From Brachionus rotundiformis (Eukaryota; Rotifera; Eurotatoria; Ploima; Brachionidae): 64,000 nucleotides of DNA. Positions 1 through 10,426 of the stretch are shown piece after piece. The notes below the pieces were generated by a model that had not been told where the DNA came from, searched no databases, and saw nothing but the letters and a program-made list of their open reading frames with translations. Both the position numbers and the translations under genes were made by a program. Numbering within the stretch: position 1 is the first letter of the stretch; each line of letters opens with the position of its first letter. The stretch covers positions 479,433 through 543,432 of the forward strand of contig JAESIW010000208.1 of the NCBI GenBank assembly GCA_016802295.1. The letters run 5' to 3'.

Positions 1-1775
1 GTCGGTTGCCGTAATTTTCGACAAATTAATTTCGGTTTAGTATTTTTTTTAGGAAGATATAACGGGTGTTCAATAATAAATGACCGTTTTTGTTTTCTAG
101 AAAAAAAATTTGTTCCAATCAGCCAAAATGGATAAAATTTTATACTTATAAACTAACATCTTTCTTGTTAAAGAAATGGGTGTTATTAGCTTTCCAACCG
201 CTTAAGTTATACGGGAACAGGACCACATCACCTTGACCAACTTTCGACAAAAAAAATGTCCTCGAAGGTTTGAATATTACCAAAATAGATTTTGATATAC
301 ACATATCTGATATCAAATTTAATGCTGATTAAAATGAGCCATAGATCATTTATCTATCATGTTCCGTCCGTAAAAAAACTTCAAAAAACCGCCAAAAAAT
401 GACCACTAAATTATATTATATTTGTGGGTATCACTTTTGGTTTGACCAAGGAGTTTTAAATAAACCAAAATTTGGTATCTCATTCTTGGGAATGTATTGA
501 CCTAAGTGCTTAAGTAAATTATTTAAAAAGTATCCTTAATTGAAAGCTAAATAAATCTGGTTTCCAAAAATATTTAGGACTAACGCGTGGTACTTTGGAT
601 TATTGAAATGACTTATATTTAAATGAGCATTAATTTAATTGATTTGAACAATATTAATATTTAGCGTTAATTTCTTTGAAACAATATTAATTATATTGGA
701 CAAGCATTAATTATTTTAAACGTGCATTTGTTAAATCAAACATGCGTTAACTAAATTTTTTGAACATTTTAAATTTGTAGTTAACATTAATTTTAAAAAA
801 ATTACATTAATTTAAAACAAACGACATTAATTGCTTAACAGTGCTACCATTAAGTCCTTTTTACTATGTATCGGTACATTTTGCGTAATATAAATACGAT
901 GAAACAACTTGAGTCTTACATATTCTATTGAAATTAAATTAACTAAATTATGCTTTAGTCTTAAAATTTTGAATTTTAAATCAATTTAAATCTTTAAACT
1001 ACATTATTTTGTGTCAATTATTAAAATAAAAATTATCAATTAATATTTTAAAATGGCCAAAGTATGCTTACGCGAACTCCGAAATTTATGAAATTTATTA
1101 ATAAATAGGAAAATGAATTCAAAGACTCTGGTAAAACTTATAATACGAAAAAACCTGGTTTACCTGGTTCTGCTATTATCATTTCAAAAAAAAAGAAAGT
1201 AATGACAAATGGCCACCCAATTCACATGATACATGTGTTGTATTCTTTTACATGACAAAGAGCGTGAGACTAATATCGAAGCTTTAAACATATAACAATT
1301 TTAAACAATGAAAACAAAAATTTAGTGGGTAAGTAGTTGGCTCAGTCAACGATGTCCAAATTGACTGGAACGTTATTTTGATCACAGCCCTGGTCATTAT
1401 TGACAGTGATATATTAAAATTTATTAGACATTTTGTCAATACTTGATTACAAGTCAATATGGATTTTTTACAAATCGAATTTCGACATCAATGGCCCATG
1501 GAAAAATAATGACCTCAAAGAGTACCATCCAAAATTATCAATGGTGTAATTTTTAAATGTGTCGGTCATTCTTAAATCTTCAACATTTTTTTTTGAGAGA
1601 AAATAAGAATCGAATGGAAACTATTTACATACACTAACTCAGTAGAAAATAAATTTAATAAAATGAGATCTGATTTTTTAAATTTTGTTAAAAAAATTCA
1701 GACATTAGCGTTGAGACTCATTTAAAAAAATTAATTTTTTTGAAATCATAGTTTTAAATGCAAATAATTCAAAAA
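1..1775. other. Intergenic AT-rich stretch, no gene seen
   Basis: No long open frame, splice-linked exon set or known domain is visible on either strand. Only the degenerate repeat at 620-845 stands out. The 3' end of the minus-strand EGF gene lies at the right edge. Confidence 0.6.
620..845. repeat. Degenerate ATTAAT-containing short repeat
   Basis: About ten occurrences of a short core (CATTAATT, GTTAATTT, ATATTAATT and variants) recur every 20-30 bp, often next to AACA or AACG. The units are too diverged to set an exact period. It may be an old minisatellite or plain AT-rich low complexity. Confidence 0.4.
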
Positions 1776-3938
1776 TTATTTATTAGAGTAGACTAATTTC
1801 TGGATTCTGAATTTTTTTGACTTTTGTTTTTGATTTGAAGGAAATATTGTTAAAATATCACAAATTAGACACAAAATAAAAAATGAAATAATGACAATTA
1901 TTGCAATGATTGATGATGTTTTAATAACAGTTTTTCTTGTAACCATTTCACTTGATTCTATTTCACAGTTTTCACCAGAATACATTGAAAAACATTTGCA
2001 TGTGGGAATATCATTTATATCTTGGCAAATACCTTGATTGGAACATGTAACATTCCAGCATAAATCAATCTTCTTCTCACAGTTTCGACCATAGAACAAG
2101 CTACTTCTGTTACGATGGGTGAAGCATTCGCAAGTGTATGTTTTATTTGGCAAATTATTTAAACAAGTTGCATTGTTCAGGCAAGGATTTGATGAACAAG
2201 GAAGAATATTTATTTGACAGCTAGAACCAGCAAAATTGCCAAAACAGTCACAGCCAAATTCGTTATATCTAATTAACTTGCATTTACCATTATTGGAACA
2301 ATTACTCAAACAATTATTAAGATCTATTTTGCCACTCAAAATATTCAGAACCTCTTCAGATTGTAGTTGATTTACGTCAAAATTGTTCCCTGGTAGAATG
2401 GAATTGGACTGAGAAGAAAATGAATCAAAATTGGTAGTTGCTGAATAAGTATAAGAAAGATTAGTTGAAGTTGTTTCAAGAAAAATATTATTAGTGGTGT
2501 CCAAAGTGCTAGTTGTAATATAAGAGCTTGATTCAGAACTAGTTTGTTCATCATTTAAGATGGTACTTGTTGGAATGACTGATGTTTCTGAATCAGAGGT
2601 TGGTTGAGAAGAAATAATTCCAGAATTTGTTGAATCAGTGGTATAATTTTTAACCAGAGTTGAAAGATAAAGATCATTAGTGGTGTCCAAAAGGCTAGTT
2701 GTAATATAAGAGCTTGATTCAGAACTAGTTTGTTCATCATTTAAGATGGTCCTTGTTGGAATAGCCGATGTTTCAAGAAAAATATTATTAGTGGTGTCCA
2801 AAGTGCTAGTTGTAATATAAGAGCTTGATTCAGAACTAGTTTGTTCATCATTTAAGATGGTACTTGTTGGAATGACTGATGTTTCTGAATCAGAGGTTGG
2901 TTGAGAAGAAATAATTCCAGAATTTGTTGAATCAGTGGTATAATTTTTAATCAAAGTTGAAAGATAAGCTGAATCTGTGCTGTTTAAATTTTGTAGATCT
3001 ACAGTATAGTTATTAATTACTTTTATTTCTTCAACTTTATAATTAAAATTTTCTGTTTTAATGCATATTTCACTTGTTATATTCCAATATTTCACTAAAC
3101 CTTTATCATCACCTGTTACCACAATCTCCTGATCGAAAACATCTATAGCTTTTATTTTGTCATTTGGATAAACTATATCTCTTATTCTATTATTATTCAA
3201 TCGCCATAATGTTAAATAACTGTCGTCTATTAAAATAGCAACTGTATCTTCATTAACTATTCTTATTAATTTGATATCTTTTTCTACTGAATCATATTCT
3301 TTTTTCCTTATAAAATTTGTGTTGTTATCTAGTTCAAATTTACAAATTTTTTTATCATTGCATTGAGAAACAATCATTGATTTATCTATTACATCAAAAT
3401 CGTGTATTTTTGTTGCAGCTAAATTATCAGTTTTTAGTATGGATCTTGTTTCAATGTCAAAAACAGAAAGACTATCATCACCAGATCTTATCAATAATTT
3501 TTTATTTTCTTCTAGAATTTTTAAACCCTTTACTTTCCCAAAGTTTGTGTCAGTTATTACGCAAAATGAGCTCAAATTAAATTTTTTGAAAAAGATTATG
3601 CTTTTGTCACAACCAACCACCATATCTGTTTTATTTATTGATAAAATTGATTCAGAGCAATCTTGTTCATTCTCATCAATCTTTGGTATAACTGTTTTTG
3701 GAGAAGATTGGTTCATAAACCACACAAAAATATTTTTTGTATCTATGCCTCCGATTAGAATATTATTTTCATAATCATAATCAAGAGATTTGACTTTTCC
3801 TTCTAGAAAAACTGAATTGTTCATTGAATCTTTGATCAAAATTGTCTTATTATCCTTATTATCAAAACCAACAGCTACGTTGTAGGTAATACAAGTTCTT
3901 GTTATTGAAAACAAGCAAAGCAAACAAATTAAATTCAT
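1776..3938 (-). CDS. Type I membrane protein: propeller-like domain, Ser/Thr stalk, three EGF modules
   Basis: A single-exon gene of 720 aa. Residues 1-18 are a signal peptide (MNLICLLCLFSITRTCIT). About residues 20-320 carry repeated strands with WD-repeat-like endings such as NIFVWFMN, LTLWRLN and LVKYWNIT, suggesting a beta-propeller; that is inference. About 325-490 is a Ser/Thr-rich stalk built from 62-residue repeats with many N-glycosylation sequons. Three EGF-like modules follow (about 545-660), each with six cysteines and a final G-x-x-C turn. A membrane span (about 675-699) and a short basic tail end the protein. I infer a cell-surface or cilium/mucus-facing adhesion protein; no named family was recognised. 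It is a close paralogue of the gene at 10427-12553. The ATG is placed directly before the signal peptide. The last residues differ from the paralogue's because the two frames diverge near the stop. Confidence 0.85.
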   Translation of the reverse strand: MNLICLLCLFSITRTCITYNVAVGFDNKDNKTILIKDSMNNSVFLEGKVKSLDYDYENNILIGGIDTKNIFVWFMNQSSPKTVIPKIDENEQDCSESILSINKTDMVVGCDKSIIFFKKFNLSSFCVITDTNFGKVKGLKILEENKKLLIRSGDDSLSVFDIETRSILKTDNLAATKIHDFDVIDKSMIVSQCNDKKICKFELDNNTNFIRKKEYDSVEKDIKLIRIVNEDTVAILIDDSYLTLWRLNNNRIRDIVYPNDKIKAIDVFDQEIVVTGDDKGLVKYWNITSEICIKTENFNYKVEEIKVINNYTVDLQNLNSTDSAYLSTLIKNYTTDSTNSGIISSQPTSDSETSVIPTSTILNDEQTSSESSSYITTSTLDTTNNIFLETSAIPTRTILNDEQTSSESSSYITTSLLDTTNDLYLSTLVKNYTTDSTNSGIISSQPTSDSETSVIPTSTILNDEQTSSESSSYITTSTLDTTNNIFLETTSTNLSYTYSATTNFDSFSSQSNSILPGNNFDVNQLQSEEVLNILSGKIDLNNCLSNCSNNGKCKLIRYNEFGCDCFGNFAGSSCQINILPCSSNPCLNNATCLNNLPNKTYTCECFTHRNRSSLFYGRNCEKKIDLCWNVTCSNQGICQDINDIPTCKCFSMYSGENCEIESSEMVTRKTVIKTSSIIAIIVIISFFILCLICDILTIFPSNQKQKSKKFRIQKLVYSNK
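2480..2970 (-). repeat. In-frame minisatellite in the stalk, 186-bp unit (copy 1)
   Basis: The marker AGTGGTGTCC recurs at 2493, 2679 and, shifted one base, 2790. Spacing is therefore 186 bp and then 111 bp: one full 62-codon unit and one cut to 37 codons, both multiples of three. The array codes for the Ser/Thr-rich stalk. The short unit carries RTILND where the others have STILND. Confidence 0.9.
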
Positions 3939-6339
3939 CTAACAACAAAATTTCGATTATTTTAAAGATAAATAAAATAATCAAATTAATTTTATAAATT
4001 ACATTTAACTTCCAAAATTTTTTAAAAATATATCTATTTAAGAATTACATGATTATTAGTTCTTAAGTTAAGAATCAAAATTTTATTAGTTAATAAAAGT
4101 TCTTTAAAATCATAACTAATAACCAGTAATGCATTACTCAAAAAATTAATCTAAATTTTAAAAGACAAATATATTACCTTAATTTAAAAAAAAAACAGAT
4201 ACATAGACAAAAAAATACAATTTAGTCAAGCTTGTTTGGTTCAACTAATAAAGATGTAAAAATTTTTGCTAATTTTTAATATTGAGTTAAAAATTTTATT
4301 CAATCACAATTTTTGAATAAAACTAAGTATTTTACAAAAATCAATTATCAAAATAATTTTTTTATTTACTTTCTATTTATATTTAGATTTTTTGTAAGTC
4401 AATAAAGCAGACATACATAGGTAACAGTCACTCCTTTTTTATTGAATTTTTAATTTAAATTATTAATAATTAGAATGACGAACAAGAAAGAGAATTCTTT
4501 AAATTTTTAAAAATTTATTTCCTTTATTCATATTTTTTTTAAATAAGATTTTATTTTAATATTATTTTTTGATATGATAGATTCTGTAAATATAATTTAA
4601 TAAATAGTACCATGGCATGCTGAATTTACATATGCCGATTTAGTTGGCACAATCAAAATTCAATTTTATTTTTAATGAAGTTTTATTTTACCAAAAACAA
4701 TTAACCTAAAAAATTTCTTAGCTTAGAAATTAAGTTTTGATCCAAAATAAATCATCAAAATAAATTGAAAAGAAGAATTTTGATTCAAAATACATGCTTC
4801 GAAAATAATCAAAAAGACAAGAAAAACTTTTGTCTTATTTTTCCACCAGATAAATAAAATTATTAAAATGATAAATTAAAAATATTTCACAAAATAAAAA
4901 AGTGACCAAAAAAAAATTAAGTTAAAATCAAACAATATAGCTAAAATATTGATATTTAATATTTTTTTTTTTAATGAAAAGTTCAAAGTCAAATAATTTT
5001 TATTTTTTACCTTCTTAGTTCTACAGTTGAACAAGAGACGGATTAATCTTTAAGTTTTACCATTCGTCGGTGGATGTATTGCTCAAGTCACAAGATTATC
5101 TAAATTATAAACTTACTGTTAAGTTATTGAATACATTAAAAGTGATATTAGAATAAGATTTATGAGCTTTCTTCAGCCTGTAGAGTGTTCAAGGGACTTG
5201 GTTAAACCCAATTAACAAAGAAATCAATGAATATCAGGACTTATTACTAAATAAGTTATTGGGGCCGAACAATTTCATTACCAGTCGGTCTTATATTTTA
5301 TCGAAAAAAAACGCCATTTAATTTATAGACCAGTTTATTTCAAAGTTTATCTATTTTTTTGTTTTATTTATCATAATTTTAGATTAAAAAAATATTAAGT
5401 AAAATTTTTAAACAAAAAAATTAAAATTTGAATTTAAATTTCAAAATAATTAAATATGAATTAAGATCAAAGTTTTTTTTATTTTCTTATTTTTACCTGA
5501 TTAACATTGGTATTTTTTGCCAAAAAGAGAATGGTCAAATGTGGCTTAAAATTTTGAAAAATATTCTTGGCGATGTACTAAGTTTTCTAAAACCCTTCTT
5601 TTCTGTCAAACAAGGCTTATTTTCCCAGAAATTTAAAATACCAATTATTGGTATATTGGAAGTACTTGAATATAAAGCAAAATTTTTTTGTTAGTACTTT
5701 GTATTTAAATCTTGATCAAAATGTAAAAATAATGCCAGATCTCTTTCTGAAAAAAGCTTGAAGTTTTTACCAAATACAGTTGTACTGAATGACTTTGCTT
5801 CTTTATATCACAAATAATGGGTTCAAAGAATTTTATTTGATTTTACAATTTAATTAGAATTTGAAATCTTGCTAAAAATTTTCGGATATTTTATCTACTA
5901 TTTTATGCATTCAGAAAATAGTTACTCAATAAATAGAAACACTTTTAAGAGTAAATTAGCTAATATTTATTATTTTATTAATAAACTTAAAATTTTTTGT
6001 TAAAATGAAGAAACATTTTTTCTTATAACAAACATAAAATTAAATTTTTTATTTTTTTTTTATTTGAAAAACTTCATCTGTATTAATCAAATTAAAAAAG
6101 TTTCTCAACTTTTGTGATAATAATCAAAATTAATAATCGTCATCAAGACGACTGAAAATCGATCATCGACTTTGTTAACCAAACAAACTATGATTTAAAA
6201 AGAGCATTTTTTTTTAGATTAATTTTTTTAGATTCTAACATTAGATATAAAGAAAAGATCAAAGAAAAAAAATTAACTTTTACAAGCAAAAAAAATATAA
6301 TCAAAATTATAAAAATCTAAAATTGCTATTAATTCCCAC
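3939..6339. other. Intergenic; 5' flank of EGF gene copy 1, nothing else seen
   Basis: About 60 bp upstream of the ATG at 3938 is shared with the flank of the paralogue, after which the two diverge. The shared part includes a possible TATA-like TTTATAAAATT near 3990 that is altered in the second copy. The rest is AT-rich and holds only a shadow frame at 5428-5694 with no recognisable domain. Confidence 0.55.
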
Positions 6340-7043
6340 TGTATATCCCATTGGACTGGCAGTTTTTTGATGAGATTGCCAATCAGAGTTAGGCTTAAGG
6401 GTTGGAGAGGGAAATTTTGTTTGTCTAACCCTGATATTGCAAGATAAAAATTTTGCCGTTACTTTGTATCTTATTTTCTATACACTCTTCCAGATTGTAT
6501 TCGATAGATAAAAACATACTTTCAAGTCCGCAATTAAGTTAACAACTTTTGATTTTCTGGTAGAAGAGATTTATCAAGTTAACCATCAGCTTATTCTTAA
6601 GATCTTTCTTAAGTCTAAAGGATTTCTCTGTGAATCAAAGGCTTTCTTGAAATCGACCAAGTTTATGAACAACAGCTATTACTCTCTAGACTTTTTTCTA
6701 TGGTGTTCCTTAGCACAAATATCCGGTCAATGCATCATCTAACTCTTCCAAATCTTGCTCGCTTTTCTCTTACATACAAAGAGCTGATTCTTTCCAGAAT
6801 TATGCTGCAGAACCCCTACTAAATTGGTATCATTAGTAGAATTGTTGCACTAAAAAATTAACCAAAATCTCTTGGTATAAATTAAAGAAAAAACAATTGT
6901 TTTATAAACTTTCTATTAATCAAAATTGAACTTAAGTCTTCCTAATCAAGATATTGTCCCCTTTTTATGGTCTAAAAGATTAAAAACATAATAATATATT
7001 TTTTAAGTGCGAATTGAAAATAAAAACTATATTTTCATCATGG

Positions 7044-7051
7044 ATTAAGCC
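7044..7051. repeat. Target-site duplication, left side of hAT element
   Basis: ATTAAGCC here and ATTAAGCA at 9113-9120 match at seven of eight bases. Eight bp is the hAT-typical length. Confidence 0.85.
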
Positions 7052-9112
7052 CAAGGTTGGTCGACCGGTTCCAAACCGAACCAAATTTTTGAAACCAGTC
7101 CGTTTTCTCAAACCGGTATTTTAAAACTGTTTTATTAAATTTAAATCAGACATGTATTTTTCAAATATAATAAATAGCTCAGATGTACAAATAAATAGAT
7201 AAAATAAAAACTTATTAAATCTTAGGTTTCATAAAAAGCTATTAATGAACATGCAAACTTTTTTTTCTATCTAAATTAGACAGTGTTTATATTTTGATAA
7301 AATTTAAAACTATTAATTAATGTTTTGATCACAAGAATCATTTAAAAAATGCAAAGCTTAAAAAATTTAATATAAATAATTGATACAAAAAGCTTCATAA
7401 AAATATCTAAAATCTACTTAAAAACAAAACCTTTCAAATAAATATTTAATTCTTCCGAAATGGCTACTCAAAATTACAATTTGTATCCACATCAACAAAA
7501 AGAAGAAACGAAAGCTATATCTGGTCATATGAGAAAATATGAACAAAAAATTTTATGTCAGTGAGCGTAGTGTAGAGTATTCAATTACAACTGGAAATAG
7601 TTGTGGTGTTCACCACAGATACTTATCTGTTTATTAATTTATCATGTATGTGAGCGATAAGTTACTTATGATATTTATATATTTTATTTTTGGATTATTT
7701 ATTCTTGCATGTTGGAGAGTGAGAGGAGGCTCGAAAAAGAGGAGAAGCTTAAGCGTGGAAAAGAAGGGAAAGAAAAAGATTGAAAAAAAATAAAGAGAAA
7801 AAAAAAAAAAAAGAAAAAAGGCTTTTCTTTGACTGGACCTTTAATCAATTACACAATAGTACTTTGGCAACGCATCTAGCAAATTTTCAATCAATCAATG
7901 ATCCAGGAAGCCATGATGCCATTGAGGAAACTTTTAGTCCTAAAAATTCTAGGAAAAATTTTGGATAGCAAGATAGAATTTCTGGACTTATTATTGATTT
8001 TGTTATATCCGATATGCAATCCTTTTCAGTTGCAGACGATAAAAAGTTTAGAAAATTTATCTTTGCATTAAATCCAGGAAAACTGTGAGGGAAATGATTA
8101 AAAAAATATTTGAATCCTAAAAAAAGGAAATTAAAGAAATTACTGCAAAAAATGATTCAAACATTAACTTTACAACTGATGTTTAGTCGTCTTTAATTAT
8201 TGATCCTTATCTTTCACTTACTTCTAATTTAAATAATTTTTATTAGACGTACCCTATTTCCCACATCCACATGATGATTCAATGATTTGTGATTCGACTG
8301 AGCAAGTAATTATTTAGTTATTAAAATAACTTAATTAAGTAATTATAAAACTTTTTCAAAAAGATTTTGGATGATTTTATCAGAGATGCCATTGTTGATA
8401 ATTTTTGGCTTATTGGGAAAAAATCATAGATGAAGCATTAATTTGTCATATGCTTGATCCAAGGTTCAAAATAAGCTATTTGGAAGGTAGAGTTTTAAAG
8501 AAAAGGGCAACGGATTTATTTAAAAGTCGATTTGGATCATAGAGTCATTAAACTTGAATAGTCAAGCTGAAGCAAGCTCAGACACATCAACAAAAGAAAA
8601 GCCTAAAACACTAATGGAAAGGATCATCTCAAAGGTTACAAAACCAAAAATAGCAACGTTGATGAAATTGAAAAGTATTTTAAGCAGCCTCCAATTGATT
8701 TTTCTAATGAGACAAATGTTTTGCTATGGTGGAAAGAAAATAGCAAAACATTTCCTTGTATAGCTAAAATGGCAAGAGATTATTTGTCCTTAATGCCTAC
8801 AAGTGTTCCTTCGGAAAAAACTTTTTCTATTGGTGGTTTGACGGTCGATGAAAATCGAACAAAATTGCATTCAAATAGTTAAAATCTTGGCTAAATTAAA
8901 TTAAGTTTTTTCTCATTATTTAAAGATCATTATTTGATAAAATTGAATAAAAAATATTCATCTTTCTTGTAATCTTTTATTTGGATTGAATATTTAAATA
9001 TTAAATAAGAACAGTTAAATGTAAACAAACCGGCTTTAGAAAAAAAACTGGTTTGAAAAATCGAACCAATTTGACCAGAAACCGGTTTGTTCAAGCCGGT
9101 CGACCAACCCTA
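7052..9112 (+). mobile_element. hAT DNA transposon, complete ends, dead transposase
   Basis: The left end reads CAAGGTTGGTCGACCGG. The reverse complement of the right end reads TAGGGTTGGTCGACCGG, so the terminal repeats match at 15 of the first 17 bases, and looser similarity (AAACCGG motifs) continues inward. An 8-bp target duplication flanks the 2061-bp element. Inside, 7690-8890 is a decayed plus-strand hAT transposase: a DFVISDMQSFSVADDKKF segment, a LDPRFKISYL-like segment near 8460, and the C-terminal dimerisation domain at 8651-8880 (LLWWKENSKTFP, MARDYL, TSVPSEKTFSI). Frames are broken by several indels and stops, so it cannot code for an active enzyme. It sits inside an older LINE. 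Confidence 0.93.
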
Positions 9113-9120
9113 ATTAAGCA
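9113..9120. repeat. Target-site duplication, right side of hAT element
   Basis: ATTAAGCA, partner of ATTAAGCC at 7044-7051. Confidence 0.85.
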
Positions 9121-9949
9121 AAAACTGTCTATTGATCATACCAGATCAGTCGTTTATTACCTTTCTCAGATAATTTGACTAAAGGACCCTTTTTTTCCTC
9201 TGGTATGATCTCTTGTCACGATATCTTTCTCAACTTTCTATTTTAAGTCGACTTTCAACATTTTTACCAGAACACCAATAGCTTTTCTGTTATTCAGAGC
9301 CTTTACTTCTTGTGAATATTCTTTCTATATTCTAGACTATTTGGAACTTCTAGAATTAACTTGTCTTTACCTGCCTTATACTATTTTATATAAATAGTCA
9401 ATATGAAACAAATTTATCCATTTTATAAGGTTCAGTTCATTGAAAAATGGACTTTTTTATGTATTATTGTTAGAGGTTTACATTTTATATTTCTGAACAT
9501 ATTTTATCCATAAATAAATGGAACTATTTCTTGATGACTTGGAATAAAAAGTTTTCTAAAGCCTTTTTGACTCAATCACTATTGAACAATACTTTTACTG
9601 TTATTCTCTGTGATATGTGTTTTTGGAAAAATATAAGAACTTAAATTTTAAGAAAGAAATATACCAAATTTAGATTGTACGAAATAAATGGATTAAAGTT
9701 TAGATAAAAAAAGTGCAATTCATTTGGTGTAGAAATTAAAGAAAAATTTAAATTATTACAATATTATTTGTTTCCTTAGAAAAAGAATCGTTATCATAAT
9801 CTAACCATAACACCGGTGTCCAAAGAGCTTGTTTTTACGGTTATAAAAACGAGACCGTCTAGCTGACCAACCATGTGACCGCTAATAATCGATTTGCTCT
9901 GGCTACATCCACTACTAATAAATGACATTAAAAATACTTTACAAAAATT

Positions 9950-10200
9950 ATAATCATTAAGAAAATTTGCCGCATAGAGATCAACACCGAAAAATCAGAA
10001 GTCATTTGCATAAACAAGGAACTCAATGCACCAATTTTTGTTAGAGACAAATCTGTAAACGAGAAACAAAAATACACATAAGGCTAAGCATAAATTCTCG
10101 CTACAGATAAGATAGAATGGATGTGACGTGTGGACGCTATTTACTCTACTGGAATTAGAAGATAGAAAAAGAAGACTGATATTTGTATTAAAGAATATTA
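9950..10200 (+). mobile_element. LINE reverse-transcriptase 3' fragment
   Basis: Plus-strand translation gives RIEINTEKSEVICINKEL followed by PIFVRDKSVNEKQKYTY. This matches the pattern after the YADD box in RTE/craniate-type LINEs (inteKTkvm... v...V..ftYLG). No intact frame remains. It is on the opposite strand to the relic at 6340-9400, so it is a separate insertion or rearranged piece. Confidence 0.6.
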
Positions 10201-10426
10201 AAAATATGTGGTAAATATCTTGACGAATTAATGACCAGCAAATAATAAAAAAATTGGATAATAAAAATTATCTTAACTTGGACAAAAGCTTGAACAAAAT
10301 TTTGTCAAATAATATATAAAAATATAATTTGACAAATAGACACCTAAACATAAACAATTCTATTCAAAATAAATTTTGATAAAATAAATTTTTCAAACAC
10401 TTAAAATAATAATTCATTTACGAATT

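Larger units (their letters stand above)
6340..9400 (-). mobile_element. Non-LTR retrotransposon (LINE) relic, split by a hAT insertion
   Basis: Minus-strand reading between about 9330 and 9130 gives, with stops, pieces such as KALNNRKAIG...MLK followed by a KLSEKGN-like stretch. This fits the region upstream of the reverse-transcriptase fingers in RTE/craniate-type LINEs. On the other side of the hAT element, 6860-6600 gives RARFGRVR, CIDRIFVLRNTIEKSLE and, after a frame change, FINLVDFKKAFDS, a classic RT block carrying the first catalytic Asp. Several stops and frame changes mean it is dead. The order of the pieces is right for one element interrupted by the 7052-9112 insertion. Confidence 0.75.

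Noticed and set aside
2372..2740. Overlapping minus-strand open frames inside the EGF gene
   Set aside because: Shadow frames produced by the 186-bp repeat; the same occurs at 10990-11358.
3317..3774. Plus-strand frames of 87 and 111 codons across from the EGF gene (and the same at 11932-12389)
   Set aside because: Antisense shadows of the coding frame; no independent signal.
7780..7968. A free-standing 62-codon basic gene
   Set aside because: It lies inside the hAT element and its end aligns with the decayed transposase region.
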